Source of the DNA: Dehalococcoidia bacterium
GTDB taxonomy: Bacteria > Chloroflexota > Dehalococcoidia > Tepidiformales > Tepidiformaceae
Direction of reading: 5' to 3'
DNA length: 12,928 bases
Assembly: GCA_007126855.1 (NCBI GenBank)
Contig: SLAK01000260.1
Location: forward strand, 1-12,928
Made by a program: the position numbers and the translations under genes. Within the stretch, counting starts at the first letter, position 1, and each line of letters begins with the position of its first letter. Below, piece after piece: positions 6,615 through 12,928 of this stretch. The notes under the pieces were generated by a model. The model was not told where the DNA came from. It saw nothing but the letters and a program-made list of their open reading frames with translations, and ran no database searches.

Positions 6615-7283
6615 ATGAAGCTTGCTTTTGTTGGCGGTACCGGCCCCGAAGGTCTCGGCCTGGCGATGCGCTTCGCGCGCGCTGGCCACGAAGTCGCCAT
6701 CGGCTCCCGTTCCACCGAACGCGGCCAGGAAGGCGCCGCCAAAGTCCGCGAGGCCGTGCCCTCGGCGGTCGCCTCCGGCGGCGAAAACGCCGACGTCGTT
6801 GGCGATGCCGAAGTCGTCTTCCTCACCTTCCCCTATAGCGGCCAGGCCCCGACGCTTGAAGCCCTCGGCTCCCGCCTCGACAACAAGATCGTCTGCAACG
6901 TCGCTGCGCCGCTCGAGTTTGTGAAAGGCATCGGCGCCGTCGCGCTCGATGTGCCCGGCAAGAGCGCCGCCCAGGAAGCCGCCGAGCAGCTCCCGAACGC
7001 CCGCGTCGTCTCCGCCTTCCAGAACCTCAGCGCCGAAGAGCTCATGGAACTCGACCACCCCGTCCCCGCCGACGTCCTGGTCTGCGGCAAAGACGCCGAA
7101 GCGAAGCAGGTCGTCGTCGAACTCGCCAACCAGATCGACGGCGTCCGTGGCGTCGACGCCGGCGGCCTCTCGCAAAGCCGCTACGTTGAAATGATCACCT
7201 CGCTGCTCATCAACCTCAATCGCAAATACAAGACCCGCACCTCCATCCGCATCGTCGGGCTCCCCGGCGGCGAGGCCAACTGA
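6615..7283 (+). CDS. npdG: NADPH-dependent F420 reductase (F420H2:NADP+ oxidoreductase)
   Basis: A 222-residue protein of the F420-dependent NADP oxidoreductase family, which passes hydride between reduced F420 and NADP+. The N-terminal Rossmann fold has KLAFVGGTGPEGLG (2-15), with the G-G-T-G-P-x-G-x-G loop usual for this family. GSRSTER (30-36) is the segment expected to bind the 2'-phosphate of NADPH. AFQNLSAEEL and the DVLVCGKDAEAK region fit the family's C-terminal half. AAGGA-type sequence about 11 nt upstream is a plausible ribosome site. It heads an operon with an alpha/beta hydrolase and cofE, so the cell both uses and probably finishes F420. The stop shares one base with the next ATG (TGATG at 7281-7285). 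Confidence 0.92.
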   Translation: MKLAFVGGTGPEGLGLAMRFARAGHEVAIGSRSTERGQEGAAKVREAVPSAVASGGENADVVGDAEVVFLTFPYSGQAPTLEALGSRLDNKIVCNVAAPLEFVKGIGAVALDVPGKSAAQEAAEQLPNARVVSAFQNLSAEELMELDHPVPADVLVCGKDAEAKQVVVELANQIDGVRGVDAGGLSQSRYVEMITSLLINLNRKYKTRTSIRIVGLPGGEAN

Positions 7284-8101
7284 TGCCCGCAGCTAAGAAC
7301 GGCTCCATCAACATCGCCTACGAGGTCCTCGGCGACGGCCCGCCGCTCGTCATGCTCTACGGCCTTGGCGGCCACAGCCGCGACTGGTGGGACGACTTTC
7401 CCGCCCTCCTCGCACGCCGCTTCCGCCTGTACATGGTCGACAACCGCGGCACCGGCGATAGCGACAAGCCAAAGGAGCCGTGGACCCTCGACGACATGGC
7501 GGACGACGCCCTTGCAGTGGTCGAAGCTGCCGGGCTGGAAGACTTCCACCTTCTCGGCTGTTCGCTCGGTTCGATGATCGCCCGCTGCTTTGTCGCGCGG
7601 CACGGCGGTGAGCGACTCCGCACGCTGTCGCTCCTTTGCCCGCCAAACGGCGTCCAGGCAACCGAGGAGGACCGCCGCGCCGCCCTCGAATGGGACCCCA
7701 ACATCCCGCCCATCGAAGCCGCCCGAAAATCCTGGAAGATCATCCACCCCGAACCCTGGGTGGCCGAGAACGAGTCCCTGCTCGAAAAGAAGTTCGAAGA
7801 GGCACAGCATAACCCCACCCCGCCACGGACCTTTCGGATCCAGATGGAGGCGGTGATGCAGGCCGGCGATATCAACAGCGCCCTGAGCGACTACGACTGG
7901 CCCCTGCTCATCCTGCACGGCGACGCCGACCGCCTGGTACCGCCCGAGAACGCCCGCACCCTGAAGGAAGCCATCCCCCGCGCCAGGCTCGAACTCCTGC
8001 CCGGCTGCAGCCACAACATGTGGTGCCATGCCCCGGGCGCTTCGGCCGGCATCGTCCAGGATTTCCTGCTCGCAGCCGAAGCCGGAGAGTCGGCGACGTG
8101 A
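7283..8101 (+). CDS. Alpha/beta-fold hydrolase of unknown substrate
   Basis: A 272-residue alpha/beta hydrolase. The catalytic triad can be read: nucleophile Ser94 in LGCSLGS (91-97), Asp216 in LHGDADRLVP and His244 in GCSHNMW. MLYGLGGHSRDWW (24-36) supplies the oxyanion-hole loop, and MVDNRGTGDSDKP is the typical segment after strand 4. No signal peptide is seen, so it should be cytoplasmic. Relatives include esterases, lactonases, haloperoxidase-like enzymes and C-C hydrolases, and sequence alone does not pick one. It is joined to npdG by a TGATG overlap and to cofE by a GTGA overlap. This placement inside an F420 operon suggests a substrate tied to F420 chemistry, but that is only an inference. 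Confidence 0.88.
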   Translation: MPAAKNGSINIAYEVLGDGPPLVMLYGLGGHSRDWWDDFPALLARRFRLYMVDNRGTGDSDKPKEPWTLDDMADDALAVVEAAGLEDFHLLGCSLGSMIARCFVARHGGERLRTLSLLCPPNGVQATEEDRRAALEWDPNIPPIEAARKSWKIIHPEPWVAENESLLEKKFEEAQHNPTPPRTFRIQMEAVMQAGDINSALSDYDWPLLILHGDADRLVPPENARTLKEAIPRARLELLPGCSHNMWCHAPGASAGIVQDFLLAAEAGESAT

Positions 8102-8847
8102 CCGGCCTCAACATCTTTGGTGTCCCCGGGCTACCGGAGATTGAAAAGGGAGCGGATCTGCCGGGCCTCATCGTCGAAGCCGCGGCAAAGACGGAACCCC
8201 TCGCTTCCGGCGATGTTGTCGTCATCACCTCGAAGATCGTCTCGAAAGCCGAAGGCCGCACCGTCGAGCTCGCCGACGTCGAGGCCTCCGAATTCGCACG
8301 CCGCTATGCCGAACAATGGGACAAGGAACCCGCAGTCATCGAGCTGGTCCTCCGCGAGGCCCGGCGCGTCGTCCGCCAGGTGGGCCCCGTCCTCATCACC
8401 GAAACCCACCACGGCTTCGTTTGCGCCAACTCCGGCGTCGACCAGTCATCCTCCGGCGCGCACGGCCGCGCTGTCCTCCTGCCCGTCGACCCCGACGAAA
8501 GCGCCCGCCGCTTCCGTGGCCGCTTCCGCGAACTCGGCCTGGACGTCGCCGTCATCATCTCCGACACCTTCGGCCGGCCCTGGCGCGAAGCGCAGACCGA
8601 CATCGCCATCGGCATCGCCGGCATGAACCCGGTGCTCAGCTACATCGGCCAGGTCGACCCCCACGGCCACGAATTCCGCGTCCAGGCCATCGCCGTCGCC
8701 GACGAGCTCGCCGCCGCCGCCGAACTGGTGAAGGGCAATGTCAGCCGCATCCCCGTAGCGGTCGTCCGCGGCCACCAGTGGGAGACCGACAACGAAGCCA
8801 CCATGAGGAGCATCATCCGTGACAGCGCAAATGACATCTTCCGCTAG
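8098..8847 (+). CDS. cofE: Coenzyme F420-0:L-glutamate ligase CofE
   Basis: A 249-residue CofE, which adds glutamates through gamma links to F420-0 using GTP and divalent metal. Motifs are VITSKIVSKAEGR (42-54), THHGFVCANSGVDQSS (103-118) and IISDTFGRPWREAQTDIAIG (153-172). Asp115 and Asp156 are likely metal ligands by family comparison. There is no C-terminal nitroreductase-like domain, so this is the short archaeal/CofE form rather than mycobacterial FbiB. I take GTG 8098, which overlaps the hydrolase stop as GTGA and has GGAGAG 8 nt upstream. The frame stays open further upstream, but that would intrude into the hydrolase gene. The 3' end overlaps dut. Confidence 0.94.
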   Translation: MTGLNIFGVPGLPEIEKGADLPGLIVEAAAKTEPLASGDVVVITSKIVSKAEGRTVELADVEASEFARRYAEQWDKEPAVIELVLREARRVVRQVGPVLITETHHGFVCANSGVDQSSSGAHGRAVLLPVDPDESARRFRGRFRELGLDVAVIISDTFGRPWREAQTDIAIGIAGMNPVLSYIGQVDPHGHEFRVQAIAVADELAAAAELVKGNVSRIPVAVVRGHQWETDNEATMRSIIRDSANDIFR

Positions 8848-9286
8848 CCAGCAGGACTCCATCGCCGTCGCCGTCAAGATCCTCCGCGAGGGCGCCCGCC
8901 TCCCCTACCGCGGCTCGGAGCACGCCACCGGCTGGGACCTCTACGCTTGCCTCGATCGGGAGGTCACCCTGGGGCAGATTCCGGTCATCATTCCCACCGG
9001 CATCGCTGTCGCCGTGCCGCCTGGTTGGGATGCCCAGGTCCGGCCCCGCAGCGGCCTCGCGCGCAAAGGCATCCTGTCCACACTTGGCACCATCGATCCC
9101 GACTACCGTGGCGAGCTCATGGTCACCATGTACACCACCTCGCCCGCCATCCGTCACTCAATCCGCCACGGCGACCGCATCGCCCAGCTCGTAATCAGTC
9201 GCGCCGCCGAACCGGAATTCACCCTGGTCGACGACCTCGATGCCACTGCCCGCGGCGATGGAGGCCATGGCAGCACTGGCCGCTAA
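8819..9286 (+). CDS. dut: Deoxyuridine 5'-triphosphate nucleotidohydrolase (dUTPase)
   Basis: A 155-residue trimeric dUTPase that turns dUTP into dUMP and pyrophosphate, keeping uracil out of DNA and supplying dUMP for dTMP. All five motifs are present: ATGWDLYA (36-43), RPRSGLA (75-81), GTIDPDYRGEL (90-100), GDRIAQLVI (118-126) and RGDGGHGSTG (145-154). In motif 5 the usual aromatic Phe, which stacks on the base, is His150. The GTG start at 8819 has GAGGAG 8 nt upstream, inside cofE, and overlaps cofE by 29 nt. An ATG at 8831 in the same frame is an alternative but lacks a ribosome site. It ends the npdG-hydrolase-cofE-dut operon. Confidence 0.95.
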   Translation: MTAQMTSSASQQDSIAVAVKILREGARLPYRGSEHATGWDLYACLDREVTLGQIPVIIPTGIAVAVPPGWDAQVRPRSGLARKGILSTLGTIDPDYRGELMVTMYTTSPAIRHSIRHGDRIAQLVISRAAEPEFTLVDDLDATARGDGGHGSTGR

Positions 9287-9327
9287 TTCGCTCCCTGTTC
9301 CCGGCTCCCCGCTTCCCGCCCCCTCGC

Positions 9328-9356
9328 TTCGCCCTAAGCCGCGTCCTCGTTATGCT
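9328..9356 (+). promoter_or_regulatory. Possible promoter of rplS
   Basis: TTCGCC (9328-9333), a 17-bp spacer and TATGCT (9351-9356) lie in the gap of about 100 bp between dut and rplS, with the predicted start about 24 nt before the rplS ATG. The -10 is reasonable and the -35 weak. Confidence 0.4.
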
Positions 9357-9386
9357 GGTCAGGTTACCTCCACAGGAATGACCGCC

Positions 9387-9734
9387 ATGAGCAACCCGAT
9401 CGATACGCTCATCCCGAACGAGCAGAAAACTGAAATACCCGACTTCGGCAGCGGCGACACCGTGAAGGTCCACGCCAAGGTCGTCGAAGGTAGTCGCGAG
9501 CGCATCCAGGTCTTCGAAGGCGTGGTCATCCGCCGCCGCAACAAGGGCATCGCCTCGAACTTCACCGTTCGGAAAATGGCCAGCGGCGTCGGCGTCGAGC
9601 GCACCTTCCCGCTCCACAGCCCCCGCGTCGACAAGATTGAAGTGACCCGTCGCGGCAAGGTCCGCCGAAAGAACCTCTATTACCTTCGCGGCCGAACCGG
9701 CAAAGCAGCCCGCATCAAGGAAAAGCGCTACTAG
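9387..9734 (+). CDS. rplS: 50S ribosomal protein L19
   Basis: A 115-residue L19, a protein at the interface between the ribosomal subunits. PDFGSGDTVKVHAKVVEGSR, then RIQVFEGVVIRRRNKGIASN, then FTVRKMASGVGVERTFPLHS cover the conserved core, and VRRKNLYYLRGRTGKAARIK is the standard C terminus. ATG 9387 has AGGA 9 nt upstream. An ATG at 9378 in the same frame abuts that AGGA and is less likely. A hairpin terminator follows. Confidence 0.97.
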   Translation: MSNPIDTLIPNEQKTEIPDFGSGDTVKVHAKVVEGSRERIQVFEGVVIRRRNKGIASNFTVRKMASGVGVERTFPLHSPRVDKIEVTRRGKVRRKNLYYLRGRTGKAARIKEKRY

Positions 9735-9762
9735 TGCGTTCCGCTCGCATTCAGAAGCCTGG

Positions 9763-9792
9763 AGACTGCCCCGCCCCGGCGGGGCGTCTCTT
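9763..9792 (+). terminator. Hairpin terminator after rplS
   Basis: A G/C-rich stem (GCCCCGC at 9768-9774 with GCGGGGC at 9779-9785), extended by AGAC/GTCT arms with one bulged T, lies about 30 nt after the rplS stop. CTCTTCGT follows, so the T tract is poor. It sits between convergent genes and may also serve the DinB-family gene on the other strand. Confidence 0.6.
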
Positions 9793-9809
9793 CGTGCGGG
9801 CTGCCAGAA

Positions 9810-10247
9810 CTACTGGCCTGGTGGTCCGGTTCTCGACTCCCTGTCTTCACGCAGCGTCTTGAGCGAATCCTGCTCCACCAGCAGCACGTGCTTGGCAATG
9901 CCCCGGTAAGTCCAGCCGCCGGGCTCCGTTTCCTCGTTGAACTCGTCGTCGGTCAGACCGATGAGCGAGCCGATGAACCGCGCTCGCTCCGCGAACCACT
10001 CCGCGACCAGCCGCTCCATCGGCGATGCCGGGTTCCGTGCTTCATAGCGCCCTTCGAGCACTTGCCCGGCGTGGATCTTCTCATGGTCGATGTCGTTGGT
10101 GATCAGCGTCCAAACGTCCCTGCCCTGGGCGCAAACGTGTGAAGAGTCCTGGGCCAGCTCCCCGTCCGACGCTTCGAGTAGCCCCTCCATGGTTTCGATC
10201 GTGGATTCCAGCAACTCGCGGATCGCAGCGTTCACCGTCGCAGCCAT
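9810..10247 (-). CDS. DinB/DfsB-superfamily four-helix-bundle protein
   Basis: A 145-residue, mostly helical protein resembling the DinB superfamily (YfiT/DinB-type metal-binding bundles, often linked to bacillithiol or mycothiol S-transferases; unrelated to polymerase DinB). ITNDIDHEKIHAGQVLEGRY places His55 and His59 on one helix. GGWTYRGIAKHVLLVEQD, with His120, resembles the W-S/T-x-R-x-x-x-x-H segment near the end of the fold. Three His are what the family's metal site needs. The start is ATG 10247, with GGAGG 6 nt upstream; the open frame extends further without a ribosome site. It lies downstream of the zinc-finger antitoxin gene with a gap of about 70 bp. The substrate is unknown and the family match is moderate. 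Confidence 0.65.
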   Translation of the reverse strand: MAATVNAAIRELLESTIETMEGLLEASDGELAQDSSHVCAQGRDVWTLITNDIDHEKIHAGQVLEGRYEARNPASPMERLVAEWFAERARFIGSLIGLTDDEFNEETEPGGWTYRGIAKHVLLVEQDSLKTLREDRESRTGPPGQ

Positions 10248-10316
10248 GCTTGCCCTCCCTCTCTCCGGGTGCGGCGAGTCTAACCCAACTGGCTGCACCC
10301 AGGGCATCTACCGGGG

Positions 10317-10559
10317 CTATGCAACCTGCTGCCACTGCGCGACTTCTACCACGGTCCGTTTGCGGCGTGCCTCGTCCACAACTCTGTCCAGTTGCTCGGC
10401 AGTCTGGTCTTGAATCCAGGCCTCCCCGCACTGCTGGCAGAGCAGGGCAGGCACTCCGCGTATCACCAGCACTCCCTCGTCCCAGTCGGCCGTGAAGGTT
10501 GTGGATCCTGGTGCCTTGTCGCCCCCGCATACCGGACACCGGCCGTTTTGTTCGGTCAT
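10317..10559 (-). CDS. YgiT/MqsA-type zinc-finger antitoxin
   Basis: An 80-residue protein with a YgiT-type zinc finger. GRCPVCGG (Cys8, Cys11) and LVIRGVPALLCQQCGEAWI (Cys41, Cys44) give the paired CxxC ligands. The I-x-x-V-P-A-x-x-C-x-x-C-G-E form is typical of these finger-only antitoxins, which lack the helix-turn-helix domain of full MqsA. The ATG at 10559 has GAGGAG about 9 nt upstream. The DUF4258 gene lies directly 5' and, once repaired, would overlap it by ATGA. Toxin first and antitoxin second, as in mqsRA, supports a type II toxin-antitoxin pair. Toxin neutralisation is inferred. Confidence 0.82.
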   Translation of the reverse strand: MTEQNGRCPVCGGDKAPGSTTFTADWDEGVLVIRGVPALLCQQCGEAWIQDQTAEQLDRVVDEARRKRTVVEVAQWQQVA

Positions 10560-10881
10560 TGGCTCTTTCTCCTCGTCTGAAGTCGCTCTCAAAGTGGTAG
10601 AGGTTCGGCGCGTACGCGGTGATGACATAGCAGAGTTGTGATTCAGAGTCGAATGCAGCAACGACGTGCAAAGGGTCTGGATCCCGATGGAGCAGGAGGC
10701 AACTCGGGAAAGGAGCGTCGTGGAGGTAAGTTTCTATCACTTCTCCGAGTGTGAGAACCCGCGACACCTGAGCTCGGGATAACTTCCGCTTGTATAGCTG
10801 CTCGAGCGCATGTTTCCGCCATTCGACCCGCCCTGCACGGACAGCTCTGCGCATTCCTTCCAGGTCGAAGCTATCGGTCAT
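10556..10881 (-). CDS. DUF4258 protein, probable toxin partner, apparently frameshifted near its 3' end
   Basis: Residues 1-101 match the DUF4258 pattern: WRKHALEQLYKRKLSRAQVS, GEVIETYLHDAPFPSCLLL, then PLHVVAAFDSE and CYVITAYAPNLYHFESDF. DUF4258 genes commonly precede YgiT-type zinc-finger genes and are thought to be RelE/MqsR-like toxins. As written, the frame does not stop; it runs on to 10081 through the antitoxin and into the DinB-family gene, which is not credible. Adding one base after GACTTC (near 10578) gives DFKTRRKSQ and a stop at 10558-10556. That is a natural end for the family (charged D-F-x-T-R-R tail) and overlaps the antitoxin start as ATGA. So a base was lost, either truly or in sequencing. 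I give the repaired extent, 108 residues. ATG 10881 lacks a clear ribosome site. Confidence 0.7.
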
Positions 10882-11001
10882 TGCTTGGGGTGCCCGAGCC
10901 TGAAGCTGGCGGCGCGATAGTTCTGCTGGCCAATGGTGGCACGTATCTGAATCGCTACATAGCGGAAGCCCATGGAGCCACGCACCTTTCTCATAACGCG
11001 G

Positions 11002-12633
11002 TTATTCAATCGACGCCACGTATCCGTACAGCGGCTGCCCGCCCTGGATAATCTCCAGCTCCACGCCCGGGAACGCGTCGCTGATCATGCCTTCGAGCGC
11101 TTCCGTGTCAGCGGAGACGTCCGCGCCCGCGTAGACCGTTAGCAGCTCGGCGTCCGCCGCGCCTCCATGGCGCAGCCCCTCGATAAGCGCCTCTTCCTGC
11201 GTGTCCGCCCTGGCCACCAACGTCGTGTCCACCAGCGCCAGCGCGTCCCCCTCTTCGATCGCGATGCCCTCCGCCGTCCGCGCCGCAGACGCCACGGTAA
11301 CTTCCACCGAATGGATTGCCTGCATCGCGCCGGCCATCGCTTCGACCGTCTTCGCCGGTGAACCCTCGGGATCAAAGGCCAGCAGCGCTGCGATCCCCTC
11401 GGCCAGCGTCTTGCTCGGCACAATATGCAGCGTCGCGTCGGCGATCTCCACCGCCTGCTCCGCGGCCATCAGCACGTTCTTGTGGTTCGGCAGCACGATG
11501 ACGTCCGGCACACGCAACTCGTCTGCCGCCCGGGCGATATCGCCGGCTGCCGGCTTCACCGTTTCCCCCAGGTCCGTCACAAACGCGCCCAGGCTTTCGA
11601 ACACCTCATCGAAGCCGGCTCCACGGCTGAGTGCCAGGGCGGCCACCTTCGCGGTCGTGCCTTCGCCGCGCTCGCGGAAACGCTTTGCCTGCGCGCTCAT
11701 GTCGTCCACCTTCACGCGCCGCACGCGCCCCCGCGCCCGCGCCTCGGCGAGCAACGCGTCCGGATCATCCGTGTGTACGTGGACGCGTACCAGCTGCGGG
11801 TCGCCCACGATCACCACCGACCGGTTCGCCGTCTGCTTCAGCTCCTCCCGGAGCCGGTCCAGGTCGATGTCCTGCTCCTCGCGTTCGAGCAGAAACTCCG
11901 TGCAGAAGCCGAAGGCATCGTCGTGCCCGTTCTCCCCGTCGAGCAGGAGTGGTCTGCCCAGGTTTGGCGGTGCCTCCGGTACCGGCTCGCCCAGGAACCC
12001 CGCTCGCAGCCCCCGCAGGATCGTGCAAATCCCCTCGCCGCCTGAATCGGTTACGCCCGCTTCCCGCAGCGCCGGCAATTGCTCGATCGTGTGTTCCTCC
12101 GCCTCCTCGGCCGCTGCGATAGCCGCTTCCAGCACATCCAGACACGCCTGCCCTTTGCCCGCTTCGGTAAGCTCCCCGGCCGTGCTGGTCGCAGCCTCCC
12201 CGGCTTTGCGCAACACCGTGAGCATCGTCCCTTCCTTCGGCTCTGCGACTGCGCCGTAGGCCCGCTCGGCAGCCCGGGCAAGCCCATCGGCCAGCCCGCG
12301 CGCATCCAGCGTTTCGATGCCGTCCGTCCCTTCCGCCATCCCCCGCAACGCCTGCGACAGGATCACGCCCGAGTTCCCCCGAGCCGAGAAAAGTCCGCCC
12401 TTCGCGATCGCGCCGATCACCTCACCCGCTCCCGCTGAATCGTCCAGCGCCGTTCCGGCCGCCACGGCTTCGCGCAGCGTCGCCGACATATTGCTCCCGG
12501 TGTCACCGTCGGGTACCGGATACACATTGATCGCGTCGATAGCCGGCGATGCCGCCTCGAGGTGGGCCACGGCGGCCTCGAACAGCCGTTTCAGCTCCAC
12601 ACCGTCGAGCAAACTCGTCTTTGCTTCAGCCAT
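11002..12633 (-). CDS. fakA: FakA-like fatty acid kinase catalytic subunit (DAK2 domain, YloV family)
   Basis: A 543-residue protein with the FakA layout. The DAK2 ATP-binding domain (about 1-200) carries INVYPVPDGDTGSNMS (35-50), whose Asp42 and Asp44 bind magnesium-ATP, and SARGNSGVILSQ (83-94). VTDSGGEGICTIL (194-206) begins the middle domain, which has FGFCTEFLLE (241-250) and VRVHVHTDDPD (282-292). The C-terminal domain has LPNHKNVLMAAEQA (381-394) and ends with GGQPLYGYVASIE. FakA phosphorylates fatty acids held by a DegV-type FakB, feeding phospholipid synthesis; no FakB lies in the window. ATG 12633 overlaps the rpe stop (TGATG) and has GGAG 5 nt upstream; the longer open frame is not used. 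Confidence 0.93.
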   Translation of the reverse strand: MAEAKTSLLDGVELKRLFEAAVAHLEAASPAIDAINVYPVPDGDTGSNMSATLREAVAAGTALDDSAGAGEVIGAIAKGGLFSARGNSGVILSQALRGMAEGTDGIETLDARGLADGLARAAERAYGAVAEPKEGTMLTVLRKAGEAATSTAGELTEAGKGQACLDVLEAAIAAAEEAEEHTIEQLPALREAGVTDSGGEGICTILRGLRAGFLGEPVPEAPPNLGRPLLLDGENGHDDAFGFCTEFLLEREEQDIDLDRLREELKQTANRSVVIVGDPQLVRVHVHTDDPDALLAEARARGRVRRVKVDDMSAQAKRFRERGEGTTAKVAALALSRGAGFDEVFESLGAFVTDLGETVKPAAGDIARAADELRVPDVIVLPNHKNVLMAAEQAVEIADATLHIVPSKTLAEGIAALLAFDPEGSPAKTVEAMAGAMQAIHSVEVTVASAARTAEGIAIEEGDALALVDTTLVARADTQEEALIEGLRHGGAADAELLTVYAGADVSADTEALEGMISDAFPGVELEIIQGGQPLYGYVASIE

Positions 12634-12928
12634 CAGCGCTCCTGTTGTGCTTCGGAAACCAGCGACCGAAGTGTCGACAGGTTCTCCGCGACGCTGGCCT
12701 CCGCGTTGTAGACGCTGCTCCCGCAAACCAGGGCGCTCGCCCCCGCATGGACGCACGCGGCCACGTTGCCTGGCTTCACCCCGCCGTCGATCTCGATGTC
12801 CGCCTCCGATTGCAGCGCATCCAGCGCTGCCCGGATCCGCCGGACCTTCTCCAGTTGCCGCGGGATCATCTGCTGGCCACCCCACCCGGGGTTGATGGTC
12901 ATCACCATCACCTGGTCCACATCCGGCA
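12633..12928 (-). CDS. rpe: Ribulose-phosphate 3-epimerase, C-terminal part
   Basis: The last 97 or so residues; the 5' end lies beyond the right edge. VMVMTINPGWGGQQMIP matches the Rpe signature (V-M-T/S-V-N-P-G-F-G-G-Q). IEIDGGVKPGNVAACVHAGA holds the metal-binding, catalytic Asp and the phosphate-binding loop, and LVCGSSVYN is the final phosphate-binding strand. The enzyme interconverts ribulose-5-phosphate and xylulose-5-phosphate in the pentose phosphate and Calvin pathways. It overlaps fakA by one base, so the two genes are co-transcribed. Pairing of rpe with a DAK2/FakA gene is common in bacteria. Confidence 0.95.
   Translation of the reverse strand, partial: PDVDQVMVMTINPGWGGQQMIPRQLEKVRRIRAALDALQSEADIEIDGGVKPGNVAACVHAGASALVCGSSVYNAEASVAENLSTLRSLVSEAQQER

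Noticed and set aside
6330..7175. A 281-codon minus-strand frame opposite npdG
   Set aside because: Gly/Asp/Ala-rich shadow of npdG that also runs through the ftsH/npdG promoter region.
10081..10881. The DUF4258 frame taken at face value as a 266-residue protein
   Set aside because: The part after codon 101 is an out-of-frame reading of the zinc-finger and DinB-family genes and has no domain. A lost base explains it better.
10993..11005. ATAAC-GCG-GTTAT inverted repeat at the fakA stop
   Set aside because: The arms are only 5 bp, no T run follows, and it overlaps the coding end. Too weak to call a terminator or operator.
12634..12885. N-terminal extension of fakA to 12885
   Set aside because: It is an out-of-frame reading of rpe. 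ATG 12633 has a good ribosome site and the usual FakA N terminus.

Overview
This is a gene-dense, GC-rich bacterial chromosome segment with strong C/G preference at third codon positions. The gene content points to Chloroflexota, perhaps a Dehalococcoidia/Tepidiforma-like lineage: stand-alone cofE and npdG (coenzyme F420), a YqhQ-type DUF1385 protein next to rplU-rpmA-rpmE, an ImuB/DnaE2 mutasome under GAAC-N4-GTTC SOS boxes, and FakA after rpe. This placement is an inference from content and style. Some actinobacteria also have F420 and the same SOS box, so it is not proven.

Left part, minus strand (about 1-6325), in transcription order: ftsH; rplU-rpmA-rpmE, closed by a strong hairpin terminator; yqhQ (DUF1385); imuB with a DUF6504 domain split off by an apparent one-base frameshift; a vapBC toxin-antitoxin pair; and the first codons of dnaE2. 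imuB and dnaE2 each have a perfect 14-bp SOS palindrome with the same geometry: box, then a -10-like hexamer, then ATG, 12 nt from box to start codon. They look like one LexA regulon transcribed as leaderless mRNAs. vapBC lies between them and has its own promoter, with a perfect 16-bp palindrome upstream of the -10.

Middle, plus strand (6615-9734): npdG, an alpha/beta hydrolase, cofE and dut form a tight operon with overlapping stop and start codons. It joins F420 redox chemistry (NpdG), F420 glutamylation (CofE) and dUTP clean-up (Dut). rplS follows after about 100 bp with a likely promoter of its own, and a hairpin terminator ends the block.

Right part, minus strand: a small accessory patch (about 9810-10881) holds a DinB-fold protein and a DUF4258/YgiT zinc-finger toxin-antitoxin pair whose DUF4258 gene seems to have lost one base near its 3' end. 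Beyond it lie fakA (DAK2/fatty-acid kinase) and the 3' end of rpe, overlapping by one base in TGATG.

The two suspected frameshifts, in imuB-DUF6504 and in DUF4258, would each be repaired by one added base next to an identical base. Sequencing or assembly error must therefore be excluded before giving them biological meaning. I saw no rRNA, tRNA, CRISPR array, insertion sequence or phage gene. No gene-free stretch exceeds 300 bp; the longest is the ftsH/npdG divergent region of about 290 bp.
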